DNA of 26,246 bases, from contig CABSRC010000008.1 in the NCBI GenBank assembly GCA_902480035.1, positions 1 through 26,246 on the forward strand. Reading direction: 5' to 3'. The DNA comes from an uncultured Streptococcus sp. GTDB taxonomy: Bacteria > Bacillota > Bacilli > Lactobacillales > Streptococcaceae. Of this stretch, positions 8,388 to 16,447 are shown piece after piece (within the stretch, counting starts at the first letter, position 1; the number at the start of each line of letters is the position of its first letter). A program made the translations under genes and the position numbers. Below the pieces are notes generated by a model. The model was given only the letters and a program-made list of their open reading frames with translations. It was not told the origin of the DNA and did no database searches.

Positions 8388-9224
8388 TTAGAAAATAACA
8401 CGGAAGAGTCCATACAATAACAAGATGGAACCAAGAACGATCCGGTATTTCCCAAAGACGGTGAAATCATGATTTTTCACATAATCTGTCAAGAAGCGGA
8501 TGGCGTACATGCTGACCACAAAGGCCACTCCCATCGCTACCAGTAGAATAAAGAGTTGTCCCAGTGCAAGCGAATGTCCGCCAAGAGCGAATTTCCCAAC
8601 CTTTAAGAGGCTAGCCCCAAACATAGCTGGAATCCCCAAATAAAAGGTAAATTCTGTCACCACTGGACGGCTAACACCATTGATCAAGCCACCTACAATC
8701 GTAGCACCTGAACGGCTTGTTCCTGGAAATAGCGATAAGACTTGGAAGAGTCCGATATAAAGAGCTGTTCGATAAGGAAGCTTATGCAATTCCGTTACTG
8801 CTGGCTCAACTTGTTCCCGTCTTTCCAGATAGATAAAGGCAATCCCGTAGGTGATTAACATAATCGCAACGGAAATCGAATTGTGGAAATGCGCCTCAAA
8901 CCAATCATCCAATTTAAAAACAAAGACAAGAGGGAGGGTTGCAACCGCAACTTTTGCCCATAATTGCCAGGTCCGACGTACTTCTAGTGGAGATTTACCA
9001 GGTTTGAAGGGGTATAATTTATCAAAATAAATTACCACAACCGCTAGGATCGCACCCAATTGGATCACAACATTGAACATCTCCATAAAGGCTGGATCTT
9101 GGTTTTTAAACTGCACAAAATCCTGTAGTAGAATCAAGTGACCTGTACTTGAGATCGGTAGCCATTCTGTAATCCCCTCGACAATCCCAAAAAGGATCGC
9201 CTTGATTAATTCGATCAGAAACAT
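8388..9224 (-). CDS. uppP: UppP/BacA, undecaprenyl-diphosphatase
   Basis: An integral membrane phosphatase that recycles undecaprenyl pyrophosphate to the carrier lipid used for peptidoglycan and wall polysaccharides; overproduction gives bacitracin resistance. Catalytic blocks are EGITEWLPISSTGHL with Glu16, Glu20 and His29, and PGTSRSGATI (167-176) with Arg171. About eight membrane helices are visible in 278 residues. TTTAGGAGAAAAAG precedes the ATG. It has its own promoter and terminator. Its product serves the same lipid carrier that RgpG uses one operon away. Confidence 0.96.
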   Translation of the reverse strand: MFLIELIKAILFGIVEGITEWLPISSTGHLILLQDFVQFKNQDPAFMEMFNVVIQLGAILAVVVIYFDKLYPFKPGKSPLEVRRTWQLWAKVAVATLPLVFVFKLDDWFEAHFHNSISVAIMLITYGIAFIYLERREQVEPAVTELHKLPYRTALYIGLFQVLSLFPGTSRSGATIVGGLINGVSRPVVTEFTFYLGIPAMFGASLLKVGKFALGGHSLALGQLFILLVAMGVAFVVSMYAIRFLTDYVKNHDFTVFGKYRIVLGSILLLYGLFRVIF

Positions 9225-9252
9225 CTTTTTCTCCTAAACTTACATTTGCTCT

Positions 9253-9261
9253 ATTATATCA
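9253..9261 (-). promoter_or_regulatory. Extended -10 promoter of uppP
   Basis: On the minus strand TGATATAAT (TGn + TATAAT) lies about 28 bases upstream of the uppP ATG. I see no good -35, consistent with an extended -10 type. Confidence 0.6.
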
Positions 9262-9309
9262 TAAATCTATGGACTGGACCAGGCCTTCCAAACTAGAAGG
9301 GAAAGAGAG

Positions 9310-9327
9310 ACTAAGACCATTCTTAGT
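9310..9327 (-). terminator. Weak hairpin after the DUF2207 gene
   Basis: ACTAAGA / TCTTAGT form a perfect 7-bp stem with a 4-base loop, 5 bases after the stop. The following minus-strand bases (CTCTCTTTCCC) are pyrimidine-rich but not a proper T-run, so termination may be partial. Confidence 0.45.
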
Positions 9328-9332
9328 ACTGC

Positions 9333-11240
9333 TTAGAAGGCACCAAAGCCTCCTCCGCCTCCTCCGCCAGAGAAGCCTCCTCCACTACCAGAAGAAACTG
9401 TGAAATGACTAGCTGTCGATGCTGTCGATCCATAAGTAGACATGGCATGACTTGAGTGGGTCACATCATGATAGAATGGGGTGTAAACGAAGGCGTTTAA
9501 GGCTTGATTTTCTAACTGAATATTCCGAAGTTTCATGACCTTTGTGACCTGATCGGCTACACCATACAAGGCCGCATAGACCAATAAGCGGTTCCATAGG
9601 ACTAGAGACTGCAACTCTGCATCGTTGAGGTGAGCAATCTCTTTTAACATCCGACCAAAACTATCCCAGTAATAGCGTTGCTCAGCACCCGCAACATTGA
9701 CAACCCCATCTCGTAGGCAGGCCTTAAAGACGCCATTGAAGCGTGCTGGCAAAAACCAAAGCGTCAAAATTGCAATTAAACAAGGAACAGAGAACCACCC
9801 CAGAACAAAGATGGCAAAGATTTCTGCTCCAAGGGCGATAAACCAAGCAGCCCAACCAAAGAAGAGACTTCGTCTAGCTTGCGCTTCTTCATTTGCCTCT
9901 AAAGGGCGATAGTAGCTTGGCAAATGGAGATCTTCCACCTTGCGATGAACATCTCTGGCTACCTGGTTGACAGCAGCATCAAAGCGACCCTGAGCCCTAC
10001 TTCCTAGCGAACGAATAGCATCTTGATCTGCTTTTTTGGCATGTTTGTATACGTCATCACTAAATTCATAATTCTTAAAGATATCTTTAACGGTACAGGA
10101 AACCTGATCCCCAAAAGCCATATTCATAAAAGAGCGTTCAAAATCATCCACATGTCCATGAGACTTCCTGGTCAAAACGACTTCATTTCCTTGTTGCTCG
10201 TAGACAATCACTCCACGATCCATCAAATCCAGCAAAGTGGCTTGAAGCATTTTTTCAAATGTAAATACCGGAGGAGTCGCCTTCTCTTTATTGGTAGGAG
10301 AAGCCTCATCTAGTTCAGCTGAATAAACAACCGAACTCATAATCAGAGGTGCAATGTCCTGTGGAATCTCATAAAGACGAGTATCGGTCGGATAGGTAAC
10401 ACCAGGCCAAATCATTTTTTTGAACCGATTGCGACCCAAGAGAGAAAGAAGCCAGAGTGCAATAATTAAGGCTGGCAAGATCCATTTCCAAAACATGCGT
10501 GTCCAGTATTTTTCTTGTTCAATTTTGGCTTGGTTCTTATGAAATTCATCCAATTTGGTCAATCCTGTATTTCGACCAGAATCATACAAAGTAGATAAGT
10601 CTGACTTCAACCAGTATCCATACAACTCCACCGCTTTTCCCTTGCCTAAGTTATAGAAAGTAGCAGAATAGATTCCATCTTCTTTTTTTACAGTCACATC
10701 TGGTCCCATAAAGGCTGTATGGATATACAGTTCCGATTGGGCATTGGCTGGTGCGAACTTAGGAATGACACGAAATTGAACTTCATCCACCTTCTGATCA
10801 CCATCAGTAATTGGTTTCCAGTTTAACTGCAAGATATCCTTGTGTGAATAAAGAAGATTTTTTAATTTCCATGTGACTTTAATTTTGACTGTATCTGTCG
10901 CCACACCACTGTTATAAATTTTCACTCGGTAGCCATCACCTAGATTCGTAATCTCGGGTTCTCTTTGAAGATCACGGCCTTCCACCTCAACCTTTGGCGG
11001 CATCTCAATTGCAAAGCCTTGTGGCATATTCCCCGCCGTTCCTAGACTAACATACTGCCCTCTGTAAGAATCTTTGAAATAATAGACTAACTCCTCCTCA
11101 TAGGTGGCGTCGTCCCAGTTGTCCAAGGTCAAGGTTCCACCATAGTACAATACATCATAAGAGGGGCTAGATGCATGGACGTTCTGACTGACAAAAAGGC
11201 AGGCCAGAAAGGCGAAAAAAACATACAAATACTTTTTCAT
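9333..11240 (-). CDS. DUF2207 membrane protein with glycine-rich C-terminus
   Basis: The function of the family is not established. I place the start at the ATG at 11240: it is followed by a clear signal peptide (MKKYLYVFFAFLACLFVSQ, likely cleavage after VHA at residue 23) and preceded by AAAGGAG. The frame runs upstream to 11324, but that extension crosses the -10 and ribosome site. The 635-residue protein has an extracytoplasmic beta-rich domain (about 24-245), a membrane segment (about 249-268), a cytoplasmic region (about 270-455), two close membrane segments (about 460-499), a further soluble region, and an extreme Gly/Ser tail (SSGSGGGFSGGGGGGGFGAF). The divergent ABC transporter genes start 117 bases away. 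DUF2207 is the best match from overall architecture and tail. Confidence 0.85.
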   Translation of the reverse strand: MKKYLYVFFAFLACLFVSQNVHASSPSYDVLYYGGTLTLDNWDDATYEEELVYYFKDSYRGQYVSLGTAGNMPQGFAIEMPPKVEVEGRDLQREPEITNLGDGYRVKIYNSGVATDTVKIKVTWKLKNLLYSHKDILQLNWKPITDGDQKVDEVQFRVIPKFAPANAQSELYIHTAFMGPDVTVKKEDGIYSATFYNLGKGKAVELYGYWLKSDLSTLYDSGRNTGLTKLDEFHKNQAKIEQEKYWTRMFWKWILPALIIALWLLSLLGRNRFKKMIWPGVTYPTDTRLYEIPQDIAPLIMSSVVYSAELDEASPTNKEKATPPVFTFEKMLQATLLDLMDRGVIVYEQQGNEVVLTRKSHGHVDDFERSFMNMAFGDQVSCTVKDIFKNYEFSDDVYKHAKKADQDAIRSLGSRAQGRFDAAVNQVARDVHRKVEDLHLPSYYRPLEANEEAQARRSLFFGWAAWFIALGAEIFAIFVLGWFSVPCLIAILTLWFLPARFNGVFKACLRDGVVNVAGAEQRYYWDSFGRMLKEIAHLNDAELQSLVLWNRLLVYAALYGVADQVTKVMKLRNIQLENQALNAFVYTPFYHDVTHSSHAMSTYGSTASTASHFTVSSGSGGGFSGGGGGGGFGAF

Positions 11241-11261
11241 TTGATCACGCTCCTTTGTATT

Positions 11262-11270
11262 ATTATAGCA
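11262..11270 (-). promoter_or_regulatory. Extended -10 promoter of the DUF2207 gene
   Basis: On the minus strand TGCTATAAT (TGn + TATAAT) lies about 21 bases before the ATG at 11240. No convincing -35 is seen. It sits back to back with the transporter promoter. Confidence 0.6.
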
Positions 11271-11296
11271 TTTTTTAAATAAAAAGAGGAGCATGC

Positions 11297-11325
11297 TTGA
11301 AATGCAACCTATTTTACCGTACAAT
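11297..11325 (+). promoter_or_regulatory. Promoter of the amino-acid ABC transporter operon
   Basis: TTGAAA (11297-11302) and TACAAT (11320-11325) are exactly 17 bases apart, each one base from consensus. The leader to the ATG at 11358 is about 26 bases and holds the ribosome site AGAGGAG. Confidence 0.8.
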
Positions 11326-11357
11326 AGGAAGAGTTAAAATAAGGAAGAGGAGAAAAA

Positions 11358-12932
11358 ATGAAAAAAACAATCATTGGAGTCTTTGTCGGAATAGTAACTG
11401 TTTTGTTAATTTTTCTGGCGATCACTCACTCTGTAAAAGAAGAAGGTTATCTGCGCATTGGTATGGAGGCTGCCTATGCACCTTTTAACTGGACTCAAAA
11501 AGACGATTCAAATGGGGCTGTTAAGATTGATGGTACCAACCAATATGCCAATGGATATGATGTTCAAATCGCCAAAAAGGTAGCAGAGAAACTTGGAAAA
11601 AAACCACTTATTGTTAAAACATCTTGGAATGGACTAATCCCAGCTCTGTCATCTGGAAAAATTGACATGATTATTGCAGGGATGAGTCCTACCGCAGAAC
11701 GAAAAAAAGAAATAGCTTTCTCTAACAGCTACTATACCAGTGAGCCAGTTATGCTCGTTCGCAAAGATGGAAAATATGCAAATGCTACTACCTTAGATGA
11801 CTTTAAAGATGCAAAGGTCACCTCTCAACAAGGTGTCTACCTATATAATCTTATTTCACAACTAAAAGGTTCTAAGAAAGTAACTGCTATGGGAGACTTT
11901 GCCCAAATGCGCCAAGCTTTAGAATCTGGTGTCATCGATGCCTATGTCTCAGAACGTCCAGAAGCATTGACAGCTGAATCTGCCAATTCAAATTTTAAAA
12001 TGATTCAATTTAAAAATGGTTTTAAAGTTGGGAAAGAAGATGCTACGATCGCTATCGGGATGAAGAAAGGCGATAGCCGGATTGACCAAATCAATGCTGC
12101 TTTAGCAAACATTTCTACTAAAGAGCAAGTCAAACTAATGGATGACATGGTGACAAAGCAACCTGTTTCAACCGATACTACTGAGAGTAAAGAATCGTTC
12201 TTTGATCAAGTTGTGAACATCTTAAAAGAAAGTAGCCCACAGTTCTTACGCGGAACCGGAATGACCCTTTTGATTTCCATAACTGGGACAATTGCTGGAT
12301 TAATCATCGGGTTGTTGATTGGCGTTTACCGGACAGCTCCAAAAGCAAAAAATAAAGTCCTTGCTGGATGCCAAACCGCCTTTGGTTGGTTCTTGAATGT
12401 CTATATTGAAATCTTCCGTGGGACACCTATGATTGTACAATCTATGGTTATTTACTACGGAACAGCTCAAGCCTTTGGGATTTCAATTGATCGGACCCTC
12501 GCTGCCATTGTCATCGTATCTATCAATACGGGTGCCTACATGAGTGAAATTGTTCGTGGTGGGATCTATGCCGTTGATAAGGGACAATTTGAAGCAGCTA
12601 CAGCCCTGGGAATGACCCATGGACAAACCATGCGCAAGGTCGTACTTCCACAAGTTATTCGCAATATCTTGCCAGCAACAGGGAATGAATTCGTCATTAA
12701 CATTAAAGACACCTCTGTCTTGAACGTTATCTCTGTAGTTGAACTTTACTTCACAGGAAATACGGTTGCAACACAGAATTTCAAATACTTCCCAACCTTT
12801 ACGATCATCGCTGTGATTTACTTCGTTCTCACCTTTACCATCACACGAATTCTTCGCTACATCGAACGTCGCTTAGATTCTGATACTTATACTACAGGTG
12901 CCAATCAAATGCAAGTCAATGAGGTGAAATAA
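11358..12932 (+). CDS. Fused amino-acid-binding protein and ABC permease
   Basis: A single chain joins a polar-amino-acid-binding domain (SBP family 3) to its permease, so the receptor is tethered to the membrane. Residues 1-22 are one hydrophobic N-terminal segment without a lipobox. The binding domain (about 30-265) opens with YLRIGMEAAYAPFNW and contains GYDVQIAKKVAEKLG and DMIIAGMSPTAERKK. The His/Glu/Gln permease domain (about 290-515) has FRGTPMIVQ (353-361), the EAA loop EAATALGMTHGQTMRKVVLPQ (412-432) and several membrane helices. Streptococci often carry such GlnPH-like fusions. The substrate is probably glutamine or another polar amino acid, but the sequence alone does not settle it. 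Its stop overlaps the next start (TAATG). Confidence 0.93.
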   Translation: MKKTIIGVFVGIVTVLLIFLAITHSVKEEGYLRIGMEAAYAPFNWTQKDDSNGAVKIDGTNQYANGYDVQIAKKVAEKLGKKPLIVKTSWNGLIPALSSGKIDMIIAGMSPTAERKKEIAFSNSYYTSEPVMLVRKDGKYANATTLDDFKDAKVTSQQGVYLYNLISQLKGSKKVTAMGDFAQMRQALESGVIDAYVSERPEALTAESANSNFKMIQFKNGFKVGKEDATIAIGMKKGDSRIDQINAALANISTKEQVKLMDDMVTKQPVSTDTTESKESFFDQVVNILKESSPQFLRGTGMTLLISITGTIAGLIIGLLIGVYRTAPKAKNKVLAGCQTAFGWFLNVYIEIFRGTPMIVQSMVIYYGTAQAFGISIDRTLAAIVIVSINTGAYMSEIVRGGIYAVDKGQFEAATALGMTHGQTMRKVVLPQVIRNILPATGNEFVINIKDTSVLNVISVVELYFTGNTVATQNFKYFPTFTIIAVIYFVLTFTITRILRYIERRLDSDTYTTGANQMQVNEVK

Positions 12933-13672
12933 TGGCAGAAAAAATTCTTGAAATCCAACATTTAAAAAAATCTTATGGTCAAAATGAGGTTTTGAAAGAT
13001 ATTTCCCTTACGGTTGAAAAAGGAGAGGTGATCTCCATCATCGGGAGCTCAGGTAGCGGAAAATCAACCTTTCTTCGCTCCATCAATCTTCTAGAGACTC
13101 CTACTGATGGAGAGATTCTCTATCGTGGGCAAAATGTTCTTGATCCTGAGTATGATCTTACCCACTACCGCGAGAAATTGGGAATGGTTTTCCAAAGCTT
13201 TAATCTCTTTGAAAATTTAAATGTCTTAGAAAATACGATCGTTGCACAAACAACTGTCCTCAAGCGTGATCGTGAAACCGCAGAAAAAGTTGCCAAAGAA
13301 AACCTTGAAAAAGTCGGTATGGGATCTCAATATTGGGCTGCCCGTCCGAAACAACTTTCAGGAGGCCAAAAACAACGGGTTGCTATCGCGCGTGCCCTTT
13401 CCATGGATCCTGATGCCATCCTCTTTGATGAACCAACTTCCGCCCTGGACCCTGAAATGGTTGGGGAAGTTTTGAAGATCATGCAGGACCTCGCTAAAGA
13501 AGGTTTGACCATGATCGTCGTAACCCACGAAATGGAATTTGCCCGCGATGTCTCTAGCCGTGTCATCTTCATGGACAAGGGGGTCATTGCTGAGCAGGGA
13601 GATCCAAAAGAAATCTTTAGTAATCCCAAAGAAGAACGGACCAAGGAATTCCTTCAACGCTTCTTACACTAA
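12932..13672 (+). CDS. Polar amino-acid ABC transporter ATP-binding protein (GlnQ-like)
   Basis: The energising subunit for the preceding fusion protein. Motifs are Walker A GSSGSGKST (38-46), Q-loop Gln88 in VFQSFNLFENLNVLEN, signature LSGGQKQRVAIARAL (142-156), Walker B AILFDEPTSALDPE with Glu167, and H-loop His199 in VVTHEMEFARDV. The wording NLFENLNVLEN and THEMEFARDVSSRVIFMDKG is typical of the polar amino acid (PAAT/GlnQ-HisP) branch. Length is 246 residues. The start overlaps the upstream stop by one base, so expression is coupled. A terminator follows directly. Confidence 0.96.
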   Translation: MAEKILEIQHLKKSYGQNEVLKDISLTVEKGEVISIIGSSGSGKSTFLRSINLLETPTDGEILYRGQNVLDPEYDLTHYREKLGMVFQSFNLFENLNVLENTIVAQTTVLKRDRETAEKVAKENLEKVGMGSQYWAARPKQLSGGQKQRVAIARALSMDPDAILFDEPTSALDPEMVGEVLKIMQDLAKEGLTMIVVTHEMEFARDVSSRVIFMDKGVIAEQGDPKEIFSNPKEERTKEFLQRFLH

Positions 13673-13680
13673 TCTCTTGA

Positions 13681-13718
13681 AACAGTTTGCTTACCAGTAT
13701 GGAAGCAAGCTGTTTTTT
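13681..13718 (+). terminator. Terminator of the ABC transporter operon
   Basis: AACAGTTTGCTT pairs with AAGCAAGCTGTT (12 bp with one U-G pair), with an inner CCA/TGG stem, followed by TTTTTTG. It begins 8 bases after the ATPase stop. Confidence 0.88.
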
Positions 13719-13746
13719 GTACCTCCTCTTCTTTTAAGGCATAGAA

Positions 13747-13777
13747 AAAAACCAGAGAGGAAGCCTCTCTGGTTTTT
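13747..13777. terminator. Bidirectional terminator between convergent genes
   Basis: A perfect 14-bp stem: five A-T pairs plus CCAGAGAGG / CCTCTCTGG, closing a 3-base AAG loop. It is flanked by As and Ts, 15 bases from the end of the minus-strand 71-residue gene. Together with the preceding hairpin it gives double insulation. Confidence 0.88.
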
Positions 13778-13792
13778 AATTGGAACAACAAA

Positions 13793-14008
13793 TTAATCTT
13801 CAAATTTTTGATGATTTTTGTCATAAAAATCAATCAATCCGAGTGCAGTTTCAAACGAGATGTTCTTCACTTTTGCACGTCCTTGAGCCAAGGCAATGAT
13901 AGACATTTCACGGGCATTTGTTTCTTTACTGATACGATATCCCGTAATTTTCTTATCGCGTACCCATCCAACAACTGATTCTACTTTTTCAAAGTTCGAT
14001 TTAGCCAT
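13793..14008 (-). CDS. Small 71-residue protein, Cro/C1-like HTH suspected
   Basis: I do not recognise a named gene. The protein is compact and charged. Residues 20-62 (ITGYRISKETNAREM, then IIALAQGRAKVKNISFETALGLIDFYDK) follow the helix-turn-helix pattern of small Cro/C1-type DNA-binding proteins: a YRISKET helix, a turn, a second helix ending in G-R, and a hydrophobic closing helix. There is no membrane segment. AGGAG lies 8 bases before the ATG, and the promoter is almost consensus, so it is probably well expressed. It is a single-gene unit between terminators. It could be a regulator or a small structural protein; the HTH assignment is inference from pattern only. Confidence 0.75.
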   Translation of the reverse strand: MAKSNFEKVESVVGWVRDKKITGYRISKETNAREMSIIALAQGRAKVKNISFETALGLIDFYDKNHQKFED

Positions 14009-14040
14009 GATCTTTCTCCTATATTATTATTTCCAATACT

Positions 14041-14069
14041 AATATAAATTTTTTTGCACATTTTGTCAA
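14041..14069 (-). promoter_or_regulatory. Strong promoter of the 71-residue gene
   Basis: On the minus strand a perfect TTGACA (14064-14069) and TATATT (14041-14046) are 17 bases apart, about 32 bases before the ATG. Confidence 0.85.
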
Positions 14070-14116
14070 CTAAAATCGCTGAAAATACGAACCTTTTTTA
14101 AAAAATGATAAAAAGT

Positions 14117-15010
14117 TTACTTTGCTTTCAGGGCTGATAATATTTGTGTACGAATGTTTTCGACGCCATCAGGGTTTGCTGGTAGGAAAATCGTATTATT
14201 CCCTTCTTTATCTGCAAAATTATTTAAGGTATCCAAGTACTGATTGGTTAACAGAATAGACATGATTTGCTCTTCGGTCAAGTCTACATTGGCTCCTTTT
14301 AACTCTTTAATAGAGTCTGCCAATCCATCGACAATAGCCTTCCGTTGCTCGGCAATACCGACCCCGTGCAAGCGGTCTTTTTCCGCCTCAGCTTCGGCAG
14401 CAGTAACGATCTTGATCTTGTCTGCTTCTGCCAATTCTTGAGCTGCCACGCGTTTTCTTTGCGCCGCATTGATCTCGTTCATGGATTGTTTCACTTCGGC
14501 ATCTGGCTCAACTTTGGTGATCAAGGTTTTTACAATAATATATCCATAAGTTGACATTTCTTCTGCCACTTGTTTTTGAACCTCAAGGGCGATTTCATCT
14601 TTTTTCTCAAATAATTCATCCAAGGTCAACTTGGGAACAGAAGAGCGCAAAGCATCTTCAATGTATGATTTAATCTGTGATTCTGGACGCATCAACTTGT
14701 AGTAGGCATCCTTTACGTTGCTTTCGTTCACTCGGTATTGCGTCGCCACATTCATGGTAACGAATACGTTATCCTGAGTTTTTGTTTCAACCACGATCTC
14801 ACTCTGCAAGACGCGCAATTGAACTCGTGCTGCAATTTTATCGATACCAAAAGGCGCTCGCATATGAATACCACTATCACTAATTTTTTGATAACGTCCG
14901 AAGCGCTCGATGATGGCAACGGATTGTTGCTTGACCACATATAGTGAGCTAATCACAATGAATCCTGCAACCAGTAGCAAGAATAAAACAAAGATAATAA
15001 ATCCAGGCAT
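14117..15010 (-). CDS. SPFH/band-7 (stomatin/prohibitin-like) membrane protein
   Basis: One N-terminal membrane helix (about 4-24, FIIFVLFLLLVAGFIVISSLY) is followed by the band-7 core: VKQQSVAIIERFGRY, then SGIHMRAPFGIDKIAARV, then TKVEPDAEVKQSMNEINAAQRKR. Next comes an Ala/Glu-rich coiled coil (about 175-225) and a C-terminal tail. Family members oligomerise into membrane microdomain scaffolds and often associate with proteases; no specific partner is visible here. Length is 297 residues. AAGGAGGAAC lies just upstream of the ATG. It forms a single-gene unit. I see no clear hairpin terminator between its stop and the next gene's promoter. Confidence 0.92.
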   Translation of the reverse strand: MPGFIIFVLFLLLVAGFIVISSLYVVKQQSVAIIERFGRYQKISDSGIHMRAPFGIDKIAARVQLRVLQSEIVVETKTQDNVFVTMNVATQYRVNESNVKDAYYKLMRPESQIKSYIEDALRSSVPKLTLDELFEKKDEIALEVQKQVAEEMSTYGYIIVKTLITKVEPDAEVKQSMNEINAAQRKRVAAQELAEADKIKIVTAAEAEAEKDRLHGVGIAEQRKAIVDGLADSIKELKGANVDLTEEQIMSILLTNQYLDTLNNFADKEGNNTIFLPANPDGVENIRTQILSALKAK

Positions 15011-15038
15011 AAAAAGTTCCTCCTTTTAATTTACGCAT

Positions 15039-15047
15039 ATCATATCA
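15039..15047 (-). promoter_or_regulatory. Extended -10 promoter of the SPFH gene
   Basis: On the minus strand TGATATGAT (TGn + TATGAT) lies about 28 bases before the ATG. The -35 is poor; the best candidate, TTGCTT, lies inside the ilvA terminator. Confidence 0.55.
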
Positions 15048-15062
15048 CAAGTATTGATAAAA

Positions 15063-15093
15063 AAGCAATATATTCCTTAAAAATATATTGCTT
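15063..15093 (-). terminator. Terminator of the ilv operon (after ilvA)
   Basis: A perfect 12-bp stem AAGCAATATATT / AATATATTGCTT with a 7-base loop, followed on the minus strand by TTTTTT. It starts 27 bases after the ilvA stop. Confidence 0.88.
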
Positions 15094-15120
15094 AAATGGT
15101 CGATTGTTTCTGTATGATAC

Positions 15121-16371
15121 TCAGACGAGCATATTATAGAGTGTTTCATTGCCGTTCAAGTTAATGAAAGACGGATCAAAACGCTCGATACGGTTGACCA
15201 AGCCTGCATAGTCATGTTTATTGGCTAAAGTAACCCCAATCAAGACAGGGCCTGTTCCCTTACTAGCGCGCTTGATGTATTCAAAACGTGTGATATCATC
15301 ATTTGGCCCTAAGATATCATTTACAAACTCGCGAAGGGCTCCTGGACGTTGTGGGAAGTTGACGATAAAGTAGTGTTTCACTCCATCGTAGATCAAGGCA
15401 CGTTCTTCCATTTCAGGCATGCGGTTAATATCATTATTCCCACCTGAGATAATACAACAGATCGTTTTACCCTTGATGTATTCGCGCAAAACTTCTAGGG
15501 AAGCCACACTGGCAGCTCCCGCTGGTTCGGCAACAATTCCTTGCTTAGAATAAAGATCAATCAAAGTCTCTGAAATCAAACCTTCATCGACCCCAACCAG
15601 GGTTTCCACATGCTGGCGGGTTACTTCATAGGTTAATTGTCCCACTTTTTGCACGGCAATCCCATCTGCAAATTTATCAATTTCTGGTAATTTGACTGGG
15701 CCCCCTGCTTCAAAAGCAGCCTTCATGGAGCGCGCCCCTTCGGCCTCTACCCCAATGACCTCAATCCTAGGCTCTGTTTCTTTGATGTAGGTAGAAACAC
15801 CTGAAATGAGGCCACCACCTCCTACAGGAACAAGGACTGCATCAAAAGCAATCGATTCTTTTCGAGCTTCCTCAAGGATTTCGTAGGCCACTGTTCCTTG
15901 ACCAGCCTGTACGTTTGGATCATCAAACGGGTCAATAAAGGTCCGTCTTTCTGCAAGAGTAAATTCTTGTGCCGCCTTAGCTGACGCGTCAAAGGTATCC
16001 CCAACCAACTTAATCGTTACATAATCCCCACCAAAGAAGCGGACTTGACCGATCTTTTGTTGCGGTGTCGTAATCGGCATGAAGATGGTCGCTGGAATCT
16101 TCATTTCATTACAAGTATAAGCAACTCCTTGCGCATGGTTTCCCGCAGAAGCACACACTACCCCACGCTCACGCTCTTCTTTTGATAATTGAGAGATCGC
16201 AAAGTAAGCACCACGAATTTTGAAAGAACGAACACGTTGGGCGTTTTCTTTTTTCAAATAAATCTTTGCCCCGTATTTTTCAGATAAATAGTGGTCGTAT
16301 TCAAGGGGCGTATTGACAACGACTCCACTTAATATTTTATGGGCCTTGGCCACATCTTTTGCTGTTATCAT
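15121..16371 (-). CDS. ilvA: IlvA, threonine dehydratase (short form)
   Basis: A PLP enzyme that deaminates threonine to 2-oxobutanoate, the first committed step of isoleucine synthesis. I choose the ATG at 16371 (MITAKDVAKAHKILSG, 416 residues), with AGAGG 6-8 bases upstream. The frame extends to a TTG at 16401, but that codon abuts the T-run of the ilvC terminator. The PLP lysine is Lys51 in RVRSFKIRGAY; the phosphate loop is PVGGGGLISG (181-190). One ACT-like regulatory domain follows (about 330-416), against two in the E. coli form. It is the last gene of the ilv operon, behind an internal terminator. Confidence 0.95.
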   Translation of the reverse strand: MITAKDVAKAHKILSGVVVNTPLEYDHYLSEKYGAKIYLKKENAQRVRSFKIRGAYFAISQLSKEERERGVVCASAGNHAQGVAYTCNEMKIPATIFMPITTPQQKIGQVRFFGGDYVTIKLVGDTFDASAKAAQEFTLAERRTFIDPFDDPNVQAGQGTVAYEILEEARKESIAFDAVLVPVGGGGLISGVSTYIKETEPRIEVIGVEAEGARSMKAAFEAGGPVKLPEIDKFADGIAVQKVGQLTYEVTRQHVETLVGVDEGLISETLIDLYSKQGIVAEPAGAASVASLEVLREYIKGKTICCIISGGNNDINRMPEMEERALIYDGVKHYFIVNFPQRPGALREFVNDILGPNDDITRFEYIKRASKGTGPVLIGVTLANKHDYAGLVNRIERFDPSFINLNGNETLYNMLV

Positions 16372-16403
16372 TTCATACCTCTGTTGCTGTGTATTGATCA
16401 AAA

Positions 16404-16431
16404 AAGCAAGCTAGGGTGTCCCAACTTGCTT
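16404..16431 (-). terminator. Intra-operon terminator between ilvC and ilvA
   Basis: On the minus strand AAGCAAG pairs with CTTGCTT, extended inward by U-G and U-A pairs and GGG/CCC with one bulge, then TTTTTT. It starts 17 bases after the ilvC stop and ends 33 bases before the ilvA ATG. I see no promoter between it and ilvA, so ilvA expression should depend on read-through. Confidence 0.75.
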
Positions 16432-16447
16432 AGTCTTCTACAGACAA

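Noticed and set aside
11241..11324. N-terminal extension of the DUF2207 gene (28 extra codons)
   Set aside because: It spans the TGCTATAAT promoter element and the ribosome site, and it would hide the clear signal peptide that begins at the ATG at 11240.
16372..16401. TTG start for ilvA at 16401
   Set aside because: The TTG abuts the T-run of the intergenic terminator and has no ribosome site. The ATG at 16371 has AGAGG and gives the 416 residues expected.
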